From positions 1 through 64,000 of the forward strand of contig JAMXBD010001038.1 in the NCBI GenBank assembly GCA_024138025.1: a stretch of DNA of 64,000 nucleotides, read 5' to 3'. A program made the translations under genes and the position numbers. Below the pieces are notes generated by a model, which did not search any database, was not told where the DNA came from, and worked only from the letters and a program-made list of their open reading frames with translations. Below, one piece after another: positions 46,455 to 59,415 of the stretch (the first letter of the stretch is position 1; every line of letters begins with the position of its first letter). Origin of the DNA: Combretum micranthum. Its lineage: Eukaryota > Streptophyta > Magnoliopsida > Myrtales > Combretaceae.

Positions 46455-49400
46455 TGTAAACCCCCAAAGTTTTGTGATCAATTAAGCTTAAACCTTAATT
46501 AGAAAGTCAACCGAAAATCCTAACGTCAATAAAACTCTAATCAGACGTAATCATTCAAGTCCGACAATCCCGTATAAGCAATCCTAAGAAAGTAAGTAAG
46601 AAATTAGTATGTAGAATAGTTCGTAATAACCAGTGAAAGCTTAAAAATATCATATTAGTTAAACCCGATTCTTTTTTAGCACGACCGGACATAGTTTTCA
46701 AAAAGCGTGTCCCGAGGCTCAAATTAGTAAAAATATTCCGAATATATCGTCAGACTTGTAAAAATATAAGGTTCTCAAAAATATAATTTTTTTCTGGTAA
46801 CTAAAAATATCAGATATCGCAATTATACACATATTTTCTTACTATCGGTACTTAAATTGTCATGTCTACTTTACACTACACTATTTTCTACTATTCTACA
46901 CTATTTATCTATCTCTACGTTTTCTTACAACCTACTCTTACAAACCATACTTCTATTTTCTTACAATTTTCATTTCCAATACAACTTTACATCTTTCATA
47001 TCATACTTTTCATTAACAAAAATACAAAAAAAAAAAAAAAAAAATTTCTCTCCCTTTTCTTGAAGAATTGCGTCGGTCCTCTCTCTCCCCTCCTCAATTT
47101 GTTTCAATTTTCATCTATTTAATTAACACAATTTTCCTCCCACATTTTCCTATAAATATCCCATCTTCCTTCCACTTCCATCACACCTTCCATATATTAA
47201 AATTACCCTCTCAAAATTCTACTAGAGTTCTCTCTCAATGTTCTCTCAAAATTAGTCTTAATAGGTAATTCTTCTTTAGAGTTTCCTTTATGTTCATTTA
47301 GTGTATGTCTTCTAAACCATGAAGGTTAAGGAAAGCAACAATAAGTTCATACTTTGTTTTTGTTTATGAATCTAATTTCTTTTATGTCGCTTTCATATAT
47401 ATTTATCTAAATATATCTATGTAGCTATATATATCTTTTAGAACATATAAGCTCCTTTGTTTTGCAATTTATTTACTTTCATTGCAATTTATTTATTACC
47501 TTGCAATTTATTTACTTTCATGTTGTTTTAAGACTAGTCTTTCTAGTCTAGTCTTTCTAGTCTTAGACTTGTCCTCATCAAGTCAAAACGATTTCTTTGT
47601 TTTTTTTTTTTTTTGGGACTATTCTATTCTTAGTCCCAGGATACCTTGATGAAGAAAAGGTTCCAATACTTGATATATTCTTTACTAGCTTATTTCTTTA
47701 ATTATTATGCATTTCCTATGTTTTCATAATTTTATGATTCATATTAATAATCATGCATGAACATATTGATTTTGTCTCAACAAGATAAATGAGGAAAAGT
47801 TTTCTTAAAATAGAAATTCTTCTCTAAAAATAAAAGTAGGAAGTAAATTTTCATAAAAACTTAAGAATTTGTCTTAACAAACTTTTCTAAGAAATCTAGA
47901 GGAGTTCATAGGAATTTTTGCAATACATACATAACATGGAAAGAAATTCTTAAGTAAACAAAAGTTTTATTAAACTTCACCTTTTCATCAATAGTAGTTT
48001 GACAAACACCAAGAAGTTCCTTTCATAAAAATAGAATGATCTTAAGAAACAAGGAAAGTATTTCTATAGAATTGTTATTACTTTCAAAAAGTATTAGAAA
48101 CTAAGCTTAGATAATAGAAATCATTCTTTGGAAATTTAAAAAGACTAAGGAAATGAAATTAAGGAAAAGAAAAATACTCATTTAAAATAACTTGAGATAT
48201 TCTCTAGCAAAATAAGAAGAATTTTCAAAAGTTTTACTTTTTCTATAGAAGACTTTACTCTTACAAAAAATTCATGGTTTGAGACAACTTCATTAATTTC
48301 ATACATTTGATATGAGTCAATAAATATATGTAAATATATTTCAAAGGTTTTACAAACTATTATAATATTTATCTCTTTTTATATGAGTTTTTGTTAAAAA
48401 AAGGAATACAAGTTTTGTGAAAATTCGTAGTAAATCTGATTACCACTATTTTGAAACTCAAACGACTTAGTTTGATGAAAATAGTTTTAGAAATAGATAG
48501 ATCTTTTCAAGTAGATAGAAAATGGTATATAATATGCAAAATTCCAAGTTAAAATGAGCAAGTTATGGCTATTTTAAGTTGGAAATTCCTCAAATCCGAT
48601 TTTACCAAGTTTCAAGATAGATTTAGAATTTTCAAAAATAGAAATTCTATGAAAGACTCATTTCGGGTATTTCATCTTGATTAGGTGAAGAAGAAACCGA
48701 TATTTCTTTTTCGGAAGACTACTTCGACTAGGAGTGATCGTCATGGAGTGAGTTAATCCCTTACTAGTTATATTTCATTGGTTGTGCTTGTAAGTAATAG
48801 CACTAGAAAATAGGAAAAGATAAACAAACAAATATTGTGTGACTTGGATTCATGACTAATCGAATAAAAGTTAAGAATATCAAAAGAGGAGTTGATGAAT
48901 GATTTATGTTCTCTTGTATTGATATGATGAATATTGTTTTGATCACCTTTAACTTAAAATCAAAATTATTTGGTTATAACTATATTGAAAATAATTCATG
49001 CATATCATATTTGTGAGTCACATTTATTTCACTACTATTCTTTATGTGGGGAAACGAGGAGTTGTAGTGGTGGCTAGTAGGAGCCAGAAAGTCTACATAG
49101 GCAAGTAGGAGTGGAAAGTCTACAGGGCGAGTAGGAGCCAGTAAATCTGCAAATATTGATAGTCGTATGGGCTTGTAACCACCCAACCCCCGACATGGAG
49201 GGTGAAAAATCCATGCTACACATGGTTTCCGGATAATCTTGTGTAATTTGTTTACTCATGTGATTGGTACATTCTCACTTGTTTGATATGTGGAAATGTT
49301 TTGTAGATGGGAATTATCTCACTAAGCTAGTTTTGCTTATACCCCTATAACTTTTTGTTACAGTATGATTACCTATGGTTGGCACCAAGGAGCCCGTTTG

Positions 49401-49797
49401 CCAGGTATGAGTTAAAGCTACTAAGAGTTTTTGGGAGAAGTTATATGTATTTAGTTTTGAACATAGACTTCTAAGAAAAATCTTTATAGTAGACTCATGG
49501 TATATTTATGTATATTGTGATGATGTCTTAGTTAAGCAAGACTATTCAGAACGGGGGAATGCCCCCAAGAAGTTGTAAGAGATTATTATCCAAATGAATA
49601 TCACCTGTTTATTTATATAAGTTCTTGCATGCTTTTATTATCTACTTAACTATAATACCTTCGTGAGTCTCCTACTATCTTGGAAGCACGCTTTGCATGT
49701 GATATCGAAGCTCCTGCATGACTAAGGTTGTCATTCATTAGTTTTAATATTATATGCAGCGGACTGCTACATTTAGGGTACCCTCCGGGACGTGACA
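46455..49797 (+). mobile_element. Solo LTR C (3,343 bp), inserted in solo LTR A
   Basis: Starts TGTAAACCCC and ends GGGACGTGACA, with a perfect 5-bp TSD ACATG at 46450-46454 and 49798-49802. Promoter TATAAATA at 47151-47158 is followed by a pyrimidine-rich leader. Acceptor-like ACTAAGC...CTTTTTGTTACAG ends at 49363. The rest is AT-rich, without genes. No internal region remains, so it is a solo LTR. Confidence 0.9.
47151..47158 (+). promoter_or_regulatory. Likely TATA box of solo LTR C
   Basis: TATAAATA in a CT-rich setting about 700 bases into the LTR; the following CT-rich leader is typical of plant transcription starts. Confidence 0.55.
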
Positions 49798-49874
49798 ACA
49801 TGTCACTTGGAGATGATGTATGCAACGAAGCAACCTACCCTTAAGCACCCTAAAGGTCGGGTCATTTCACCTAT

Positions 49875-50413
49875 AGTAAATGAATTCCCTTATGTATTTC
49901 TTGAGGAATTACCTAGTTTAACCCTAAAATGGAAATTAATTTCACCATCGATTTAGTGCTAGGGACTTTCCTATAAAACTTAGAGAATTGAAAAAACAGT
50001 TGCAAGAATTATTGGACCAAGGATTTATCAAACTGAGTGTCTCGCCTTGGGGAGCCCCGATACTATTTATAAAGAAGAAAAGTGGATCCATAGGACTCTA
50101 CATTGGCTATCGGGAGCTAAACAAAGTCACAATTAAGAATAAATAGCCATTGCCTTGGATTAATGACTTATTTGATCAATTACATGGAGCCAATGTGTTT
50201 TCCCGGATTGATTTGAGATTGGGATATCACAATTGAGGATCAAACCAGAAGATGTATATAAAATAGCATTTTAGACATGGTATGGGATTATGAGTTCCTA
50301 ATTGTGCTATTCAGATTAACAAGTGCCCATGCAGCCGTCATGGACCTAATGAATAGAGTGTATAAACCACTATTGGATAAATATGTCATAGTGTTTATTA
50401 ATGATATCTTGAT
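49875..50413 (+). pseudogene. RT N-terminal part of old Del/Tekay-type pol
   Basis: [37 protein letters not shown], then GANVFSRIDLRLGYHN and, after indels, VFINDILI. These are the chromovirus RT blocks in order, with stops. The catalytic FIDD is FIND here (Asp to Asn). Reading is cut at 50413 by the hAT MITE and resumes after it with ILIYS. Confidence 0.85.
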
Positions 50414-51077
50414 TAGGGACGCAACTAGGTTGAGTTTTGGATGGGTCATATAAAACCCGAACTCGACCCGATTCCCTATAGGATCACCCAAACCCAATCC
50501 ATGACCCTATAGGGTTTTATGTACAATACCTAAACCCGCCTCTATTAAGTCATGGTCTTCACCTACCTCGCCCCGTTGACCCAATTTTGTCTCTACACTT
50601 TTTTTATTTTTTTTTTTTTTTTATTCTTTTTGTTCATTATTTGTCTACTTGTCTTCATGATATGTTCTCCATTTTGCTTATTTGTTTCAACTTTTTTTCA
50701 TTTGATAGTAAAGCTACACATAAAAAAAAAAGTCAGTAAGCTGGATAATTGATTTTTTATGTATGATAATCAATTTGTAACATAATATAATAGAATTAAC
50801 TTTACATGATAATTGACATAGATACATAAATGCAAATATTGGCTCTTATTAATTATATAAAAGCATGATATTCTCAATGGCGTAATCTTAATGGGTGGAA
50901 TCAAACCTATAGGATCATAACTACGACCCGAACCTAACCTATGACCATACAGGGTTACAAAAATTTTTTCCAAACCCATCTCATAATATAGAGTCATACC
51001 CTATAAGGATTTTTCTAGTTTAGGCAAGTCAGGTGGTACACTATAATGACCCACCATGTTTCATCCCTAATCTTGAT
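50406..51077. mobile_element. hAT-type MITE (656 bp) in the RT catalytic region
   Basis: Element 50414-51069 with termini TAGGGACG and (reversed) TAGGGATG. A perfect 8-bp TSD ATCTTGAT lies at 50406-50413 and 51070-51077. Termini TAGGG and 8-bp TSDs are diagnostic of hAT transposons. Subterminal CCTATAGG/CCCTATAGGG words repeat on both sides (near 50479, 50508, 50908). No transposase inside. It interrupts the codons straight after the catalytic FINDILI. Confidence 0.9.
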
Positions 51078-52705
51078 TTATTCACTAGCCCCTAAGCTCC
51101 ATGCAAAACATTTAATGATGGCCTTACAAATACAGAGAGAAAATTAATTGTACGCTAAATTATCAAAATGTGACTTTTGGTCAACTGGAATTTCCCTTTT
51201 AAGACATGTGGTCTCAAGAAAAGGCATTTCGGTCTATCCTAAGAAAGTTAAAGTGATTGTAGATTGGAAACAACCGAAAACGGTCACTGAAGTGAGGAGT
51301 TTCTTGGGACTAGCAGAGTACTATCAGAAGTTTGTAAAGAATTTCTCTAAGATAGCTAAACCACTCACACGGTTGACCTAGAAAGGTGAAAAGTTCATAT
51401 AGACAAACGAACGAGAGTGCAGTTTCTAAGATTTAAAACAACGGTTGGTGTATACACTAATTTTGACACTGCTAGATAGACACCAATCTTTTGTTGGGTA
51501 TAGTGATGCTTTCAAAAAATAGGTTAGGTTGTGTATTAATGTAGAATGGAAAAGTAATTACATATGCATCATGACAACTAAGGCCCCATGAATAAAACTA
51601 TCCAACTCATGATCTAGAGCTTATGGTAGCGGTATTTGCATTAAAACTTTGGAGACATTGCTTATATGGGCAGCAGTGTGAGATTTACACTGATCATAAG
51701 AGCCTAAAGTATCTATTTACCCAAGAGGAGCTAATATAAGACATAGGCGATGGCTTGAATTAATTAAAGAATATGATTTATGAATCAACTATTGTGCTGG
51801 AAAGGTAAATGCAGTGGTAAATGCTTTGAGTCGTAAGAACTACGCTAAGGTAGCTGCCTTGATCATCAAACAAAATGAGTTAATTAAGGAATTTGAGAGA
51901 TTAAATATTGAATTTACATGTCATGAGGTGGATATAGAAATGGTTAATTTGTGGTCAAGCCTACAATCCTTGAAAGAATTTAAAAGGCGCAAAAGAGTGA
52001 TCCAACACTACAAATGATTAAACAAAGGATATCTCAGGGTAAATATACTAACTTTAAGGTAGATGATGATTGAATTATTAAGATGAATCATAGAATATGT
52101 GTGCCAATGATACATAACTTCGAAAAGAGATGATGAGCGAAGCACATTCATCAGGTTCCACCAGGGTGATGTACTAGGACTTGAAGAGACATTACTGGTG
52201 GAATGGCATGAAAATGGATATAGTTGATTTTGTGGTAAGATGTGAAGTATGTCAACAAATAAAAGTAGAGTACCAATGACTAGGAGGATTCTTACAGCCT
52301 CTACTAATTCATAAATGGAAATGAGATCAAGCAACAATAGATTTTGTAGGTAGACTCCCTTAGACTAAAGTTAGATATGATGCAATATAGGTGACTGTAG
52401 ATTGACTGACAAAAACAACTCCTTTTAATTCCATCAACATGATGTATTCGTTGGAGAAATTGGCTCAAATATATATTAAAGAGATCATTAAGCTCCATGG
52501 AGTCCCTACAAATATTGTTTCAAATAGAGACCCATGTTTTGTATCCAAGTTTTGGATAAGCTTGCAAAAAAGCTTAGGTACAAGACTTCACTTTAGTATT
52601 GCTTACCATCCCTAAATGGATGGACAATCTGAAAGAACCATTCAGACATTGGAAGACATGCTAAGGGCATGTGTAATGGAATTTAAGGGCAATTGGGACA
52701 CACAT
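51078..52705 (+). pseudogene. RT C-terminus, RNase H and integrase part of old Del/Tekay-type pol
   Basis: Blocks in order: [46 protein letters not shown] (51148-51381). A degraded RNase H follows with YSDAF (51511) and CAGKVNAVVNALSRK (about 51797-51840). Then comes an integrase finger DLKRHYWWNGMK...CEVCQQ (about 52178-52262), and a core with VSNRDPCF and [15 protein letters not shown]. Many stops. It ends at 52705, where solo LTR B is inserted in the segment after the catalytic Glu, and resumes at 63774. Confidence 0.85.
52701..52705. repeat. Target-site duplication of solo LTR B (left, CACAT)
   Basis: CACAT here and CATAT at 63769-63773 (one transition). Confidence 0.7.
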
Positions 52706-52773
52706 TGTAATGACCTAAATTTATATAACTTGAATACGAAAATCATTAAGTAAATAATATAAAATTTTTAAAG

Positions 52774-53021
52774 AGCTTTTAAGAAAAGTTGTTAGAAACT
52801 CTCTTGATTTTTCATGATTTAAGAATATTAAAAACATGAATAATTAAATGGTTGTCTAAAAGCTAGAATTGTTAATAATTGATAATAACTGATAATAACT
52901 AGTTTCTATAGCTTTTAAGAAAAGCTGTTAGAAACTCTCCTGATTTTTCACGATTTAAGAATATTAAAAACATGAATAATTTAATGGTTGTCTAAAAGCT
53001 AGAATTGTTAATAATAAAAGT
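52774..53021 (+). repeat. 136-bp tandem duplication in LTR B
   Basis: AGCTTTTAAGAAAAG... at 52774 recurs at 52910; the second copy keeps about 110 bases with a few substitutions. A third, short echo (AATTGATAATAACTGG) follows near 53047. Confidence 0.8.
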
Positions 53022-53199
53022 TTAAAATACAATATTCTATAGTTTTTCACAATCAATAATTGATAATAACTGGTTTGTGTTATGTTGTGTTCCTTATTAT
53101 TTGCAATTAAATTTAAACTGTTTTGAGAACATGAAGTTGAAGTTTTAAAAAATTTATAAAACTAATATGTTCTATTCAACTTTGATTAGCGATTAGCAA

Positions 53200-54779
53200 T
53201 TAGCAATTATCAACACTTTAGGTAAGCGCACCTACCGAAGTAGTATAGGAAACTCTAGGTCGGTACCAAGGGAAATGGTGACAACTATCCTACTCACTTA
53301 TCTTTCACTATCTAGCCAAAGAAAATTTAGAAGATCATAATGAAAAAAAGAAGCTATGCTAGGTTAGACTATTCACAAGCAATTTTCAAGGCAAAGTATA
53401 AGATCTGTTTGTAACTATGCAAAAGAAAACTTGGGAATAGCTTCACCAACTCTTTATCATGTAATTTTGATTCAAACTCAAATTGAGTGTTTGCTAGTGT
53501 ATTTGCACCACCAGATTCACAAATGTGAACTGCTTCCTCTCTCGAGCTCAGTAATTCTAGAATTAAAACCAGACTGTTACTCTTTCGAGCTAATCATCAA
53601 TGGCCTTAATTCCACATAAAATTTAAGAATCTGTTATTTGAAATCCCATTTGGTGTTAAAAACAAGTGACAAAAAGTTTCACGGTTACTCTCTCGAGCTA
53701 ACTATGATAAACTTCATCAATAGCTTTAGAACTTATTCATTATACTCACCTCTCGATCTCATTTAATGAATACAAGGCGTGAATCTAATAAGATGCACCA
53801 CCTAATTAGACTTACTCATTAAACTTGAGCTATTGAATACAAATACCCATGCAATAAACATAAATATCCAATTGAAATAACATGAATCGGAATTTGGATC
53901 CACAAACCCTAAGTCAGGGAGACCAATCCTCCATGAGTTCAAGCATTATGATAAAAAATACTGGAGAAATAAACTAGATCAAATAATAAATTCAATTAAG
54001 TGCAATGATTTCATAGGGAATTACAAATACAAGTTTAAAGAAATCTACCTACAAAATTGAAGAGAACCCAGCAAGAAGAAATTGCTTCTTTAACTGAGAG
54101 CTCTCTACACTAAAAACTAAGCTAAAAACTATACATATGATTACATCTCTTACAATGCACCTATCGTGCTTATTTATAATCTTATTCTAGAAGGAAATCG
54201 TTCGGATATTGATTTGCCTACGTGGAAGATCTCAATAACGGTTTTGGCTTCTCATTCTTACGTGCGCATATAAACTAAAGAAACACGTGCTTTATTTATG
54301 TCGCGGGATGCTGGTCGAGCTCTCTCTAAGACTCGACTTTATTCACTAAGACTCGACTTAATCTTCTGCCCAAAATCATTGCTGCAGGGTGAAACAATGC
54401 TCTTGTTGAAGGCTCGATGGCAGGGCTCGACTTTACTTTAACTTTAAAACTTCCAAGTCTTCGATGTAAATTATCGTAGGGTGAGTTTTAGCCTCGACCT
54501 CAGGGCATGACTCCACATTTTTGTCCTCAACTTGATCTTTTCTTCAAAATTTTAGCCTTCAATGATTTTGTTTGCTTTCGATAGAAGTCTGATCTTCCTA
54601 CAGCTGTTGTTTTGCCCAAAATCTTATCTGAAACTTCTTTGTTTCTTCACTTCTTCATCTTAAGAGCCGAAAACAACAATTAAGTATTAAAAACACATTT
54701 TCGCAGGAATTTAGCTAAAAATGTATCAGAAAATATGGCCAAAATCCTATGAAAATAATAGAGTACAAAGCACTTATCA
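53200..54779 (-). mobile_element. LTR E: Athila/Tat-like LTR, minus strand, inner boundary unresolved
   Basis: On the minus strand it opens with TGATAAGTGCTTTGTACTC (outer end 54779), the typical start of Athila/Tat-clade LTRs. It runs through a segment with repeated GTCGAG words and reaches CCCTTGGTACCGACC...CTACTTCGGTAGGTGCGC (near 53270-53220). That segment resembles the 'CCCTGTGGATACGACTTGG' zone before the end of the Athila LTRs in this window. No tRNA-Asp PBS follows, so it is probably a solo LTR or a fragment. The other end and TSD (ATTAC expected) could not be placed. Confidence 0.5.
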
Positions 54780-57179
54780 ATTACTCGATAACATAATGAG
54801 ATATTCCAATTTCAACTTTAACAAGATAAGGGTAAATTTAATGTATATATGTAAAAAGTAAAAATGAGCCATCTTGATTACAATCTTGTTAAGATGATTA
54901 CGCTAATGAAAATTATAAAACATCAAATTCCAAATGATTTAAAGAATATGAATATTATATATTTTATATGCACACTATCATATATATTCATATAAGAATA
55001 GAAAGTGAATCTACAATCTTCTTTTTGTTGAGTTACTGTGTCGTGTAAGTCAGTATTGTGTCGTTATGTGTTGTCTTTGGTCTAGAAATGAGTTTAGTTA
55101 AATTGTTAGTTGTATATCGTCTTTATTGAGTCTAAGTTTTCTCCAGAAATCGAGTAAGTGAAGATTAAAATCACTAAATCAAATCTTACTAATTTATATA
55201 TGCTTTATTGCATGGAATATCAGTCATATAGAATTAATGAAATATTAAAAATTTTCAAAATATCAAATCAAGAAATAAATGTTGAATAATAAATATTTAT
55301 GAAAGAAGAGACACTAAACCTATATAACAATAAATCTTAATATGTTTTGTGAAAAAAATAGTAAGAAATATCAAGTCAATGTGATAAGAGAACAAAACGA
55401 TGTAACCACAATACCCACAATTGATAAGCTTAATAAATATGAATATTGGATAAATGAATTGAAATTTCTTTAAGAAATGAAAAGTAATAGCAAAACATGA
55501 ATTATGGTTTTATTTAGAATTTGAACTTAGATAGTTAACTAAATAAAGTAAATTAAACTATAGGAAATAAAAAGATAAATTAATACAATTAAATTAAGTA
55601 AATAGATTAATTGAAATTTGAGATTTCTAATATTCCCCTCAATTAGTCTATTTGCCATAACAAGCCATTTCAATAAATCAAATTTTATTATCTTTTATAA
55701 ATTTCAAACTAAACTTCTTTTCTCTTAGTTTCAAATTTCCAAATCTTTGAAAAGAATTCACTTTACAGGTTTAATAAATTTATAAACCCTGATTTTTATC
55801 CTATTTCAAGAATTGAAATACTAATTCTTTACAATTATCAATTTGAACCCTTTTTCTTTTTATTTACAAATGACTTAAATTTCTTAAGTAATTACTTAAA
55901 TTGATAAAATACTCAAATATAGCCACTTTAACCTAAATTCTATATCTTTCATCCCCATGAATTTTGAGTTTATCCACTTATTTAAAAATATCATTTCTAA
56001 CCCTGAATTCAAACTAAATATCAAGTTTTTACCAACTTAATTTCTAAACTAGATTTTCAATTCAAGTTATTAATTTTACCAAAATATATTCTAAAATTTC
56101 ATTTCAATTGTTTTTAATATTTAAGATAATGATTTAAAAAGCTTAAATCAAAACTCTTACTTATAAATGTCCTTAAAAATCTTTAATACTTAAGTCACTC
56201 TTCTCCTTTTCCATATCAAAATCTGCCACTTTTTCTTCTCTTCCTTTTCCCATATGTTTCTTTCTTTCTTTTCCTTTCTTTATCTTCATCTTCTCTTCTT
56301 TCTCTCAAACAATCAAACTTAAATCTCAAATTCAAGAAAGAACATGAGGAGAACTGAAGGTAGAAGATATAGATCATGCTTGGAGTGGTTACAAGGACCA
56401 ATAAGAAGTAGTAGTAGTAGTAGTAGTAAAGCTCAAGTAGTCTAAGTTTACCAAACATGTAAGTTAACCATCTACTTTTTTTTTTATTGTTATATGTACA
56501 TGTATATGTTGAGTTGATACTAGATACAAGTTAGATTTGTGATATCAAATGATGAATAATAGATATATGGTTTGTGCATGAATGGAGAAGGGGTTTGATG
56601 ATGTATGATGGTAAAAACATGTAATCCCCTTAATTTTACATAACCCGATTATAATAAATATTATAAATAAAATATGGAATCATGAAGAACTATAATAAAA
56701 ATACCATAAATCACTCCAAAATTTTTGCGATTTAAATTATAAGTATAAACATATTAAAATAAAGAATCATTATTAATAAGACTTTAAAAATACAAAATGT
56801 TCGACATATAGTAAATGAAAGAATAAAGAAAACTGTTTAATATTTAAGAACCTAGGTTTTAATATTCGAAACATGTCAATACCTTTAAGTTAAATAATTC
56901 TCAGTCTATAGAAACTAAAATTCTGATCTTACCTAGTAACTTATAATTAGTAAAAAGAACCAAGTAACAAATATAAAATAAATATTAAATTTCTAACCTA
57001 ATAAAAACTTTAGAATAAATCTATAAATACTAGTGAATTCATATGTAATTTCAAACCTTATAAATTTATAATAAAGTCAAATTAAAGGCAATATAATTAT
57101 TAATTTATCAAAATACCACTAAACAAAACTTTTAAACAGATAAAATATAATTTATGATAGCATGTATAAAAGCTGAAAA

Positions 57180-57810
57180 GTAAAAGCCTAAAACTAAAGA
57201 TTCCATATACACCATACTGTTTAGAATATTTAATATCGATAATATGTAAATTTTTATCTAAAAATATTATCAAATTAGTATTTATTATACGTATCATTTA
57301 GACCGCAAAATTAACTTTTTGCACAAGTTCATATATTTACCCACTCCTTACATAGTTATTGGTTATAAATTCATCATCTTCTTTTTATTTTTGTATGTCC
57401 ATTCATCCTATCTTCCTTACATTTTTTTTTATTTTCTTTTCACGTTCTCTATTCTCTTCATTTTAATTCTTCTCTGTATGTAACAATACATGCACAATGA
57501 CACACATACACATGTCTTTAACAGAAATTCTATGTATACCATAATATTCAAAATATTTAATACCAATAATATGTAAATTTTCATCTAAAAATATTATCGA
57601 ATAAGTACTTATCATATGTGTCACTTGGACCCACAAAATTGACATTTTGCACAAGTTCATATATTTCCCCACTTCTTACACAGTTGTCGGTTATAAATTC
57701 ATCATCTTCTCTTTGTTTTTGCATTTCTATTCACTCTATCTTCCTTACTTTTTTTTTAATTCTTTCCACGTTCTATTTTCTTCCTTAAATTTTGAACTTT
57801 CCCCTACACG
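57180..57810 (+). repeat. 328-bp tandem duplication in LTR D
   Basis: GCACAAGTTCATATATTT at 57321 recurs at 57649, with long similar stretches on both sides (ATTCATCATCTTCT; TCTTCCTTAC). Copies are about 85-90% alike by eye. Confidence 0.75.
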
Positions 57811-58794
57811 CAATCAACAGAGGCAAAACTCTTAAAATAATTGACATATTTGTACCCGTTTAGCTTAATAAACTATCCTAAAATTAGATAATTACTTAAC
57901 TAAATATTATTATAATATTTTTTTAATCATTGGCACAAATTTGGTACATATATAGTGCAAATTGCACAACTTATACTGTGGATAATACCTTGAAGTTCTC
58001 TAGCCAAAATTTGGTTGCAACATGTTCAAATTATCTCCAATAATGAGTTATAAAATCAACAAATCCACACCCTTAGCCAATCACAATCAAACCAACTTAA
58101 GACCCTCATTTCATGCATTAAACCTCACCTTGGCCAGGCACAATCTCAGTGGAAATTTCCATGAGAAGAGTTACCATTTTTCTTCTTCTTCTCTATATAT
58201 ATAACTATAACAAGCCAACAAATCCGTTTACTCTTCCAAGCTTGAAATCGTGAGAGCTTTTCAGCAAATAAACACAAAGCAACTGCATGTTTTTTTTTCT
58301 TTCCTTCTTTAGCCATCATGAAACCCACCTAAAAGACCAAAACAAAACATAAAGTTTATATATACAAAAACCCCATGCCGATTGTAACTATCAAGGAGAA
58401 AAGACCATCAACTAGCTAAGACAAAATAAGCTTAAAAAAAAGATCCAATTAGCTTATGGAGGAAAGGCTTACCATTTTGTTTTCAATACCAACAAGGTAA
58501 ATTCGAAAAACCCTAGTTACACCATTTAATTTCGAAAATCAAGAATTATGTACATGTTATTGTGTTATGAGATGATATATGTGTATATATAACATGTATA
58601 AACACTTAGGAAGACTTAGAAATGATTTTAACGTATAAAATAAAAGAAAATCGGATCAAATCAACGTGGAAGACGATGAACAGTATGTTTTCCAGATGAG
58701 CACGAGTAGAACACGCCCGTGGACTTCCTCGTGTAGCTCTTGGCCCTATATAAAAAAATTAAATTAATTAATTAATAAGATTTAGTTATAAAAT

Positions 58795-59252
58795 CTGTTA
58801 TATTATTATTATTATTATTATAGTGTTGTTAAAATTATTACTATTAATAATAATATTATTATGAATAATATTACTACTACTACTACTACTGCTACTATAA
58901 AAACTTATTATTAATATTGATATTATCATTAAAATTATTATAATCAATATTATTCTTATTATTATGATTATATTGTTTTTAATGTTGTTAAAGTTGTTAT
59001 CATTAATATTATTATTGTTACTATTACTATTATTATCAACAATGATATGATCATCATCATTATTACCAATGTTAGTATTAGTAATATTGTTAATGATACT
59101 ATTATTATGATGATTGTTATTATTAATACTAATTATTATTGTTATGATTATAACTAATGAATATCATTATCATTATAAGAATATTATTATAAATATTATT
59201 TAATGCTACTACCACTATTATGATTATTACTAGTATCATTTTTACGATGATA

Positions 59253-59284
<32 letters not shown>

Positions 59285-59415
59285 CATCATCTTTAAGATT
59301 ACTACTATTTTAATATAGTTATTATAATATGGTATTACTAACAAATTACCTTATAATTAATAATATTATTATTATCATTACTAATATTATTATCATTATT
59401 ATTAATATTAGTTTA
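58795..59415. repeat. Degenerate ATT/TAT/ATC trinucleotide tract
   Basis: Over 600 bases made almost only of ATT, TTA, ACT and ATC triplets with many changes; an old expanded microsatellite within LTR D. ORFs here are artefacts. Confidence 0.85.

Larger units (their letters stand above)
43608..49869 (+). mobile_element. Solo LTR A (about 2.9 kb of its own), carrying solo LTR C
   Basis: Starts TGAAATGATC and ends GGTCGGGTCATTTCA, so TGAAATGA/TCATTTCA are inverted termini. It is flanked by CCTGT/CCTAT and sits in the middle of the old pol between protease and RT, whose reading joins when the LTR and one TSD copy are removed. Plus orientation: an array of five imperfect palindromes (44717-45060), TATATAAA at 45677-45684, and an acceptor-like CACTAAGG...TTTTTGTTGAGCAGG (about 45822-45856). 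It contains no gene. No second LTR or internal region is present, so it is a solo LTR left by recombination. Solo LTR C was inserted later. Confidence 0.85.

Noticed and set aside
58795..59415. Ile/Asn-rich ORF in ATT-rich DNA
   Set aside because: Simple-sequence artefact.
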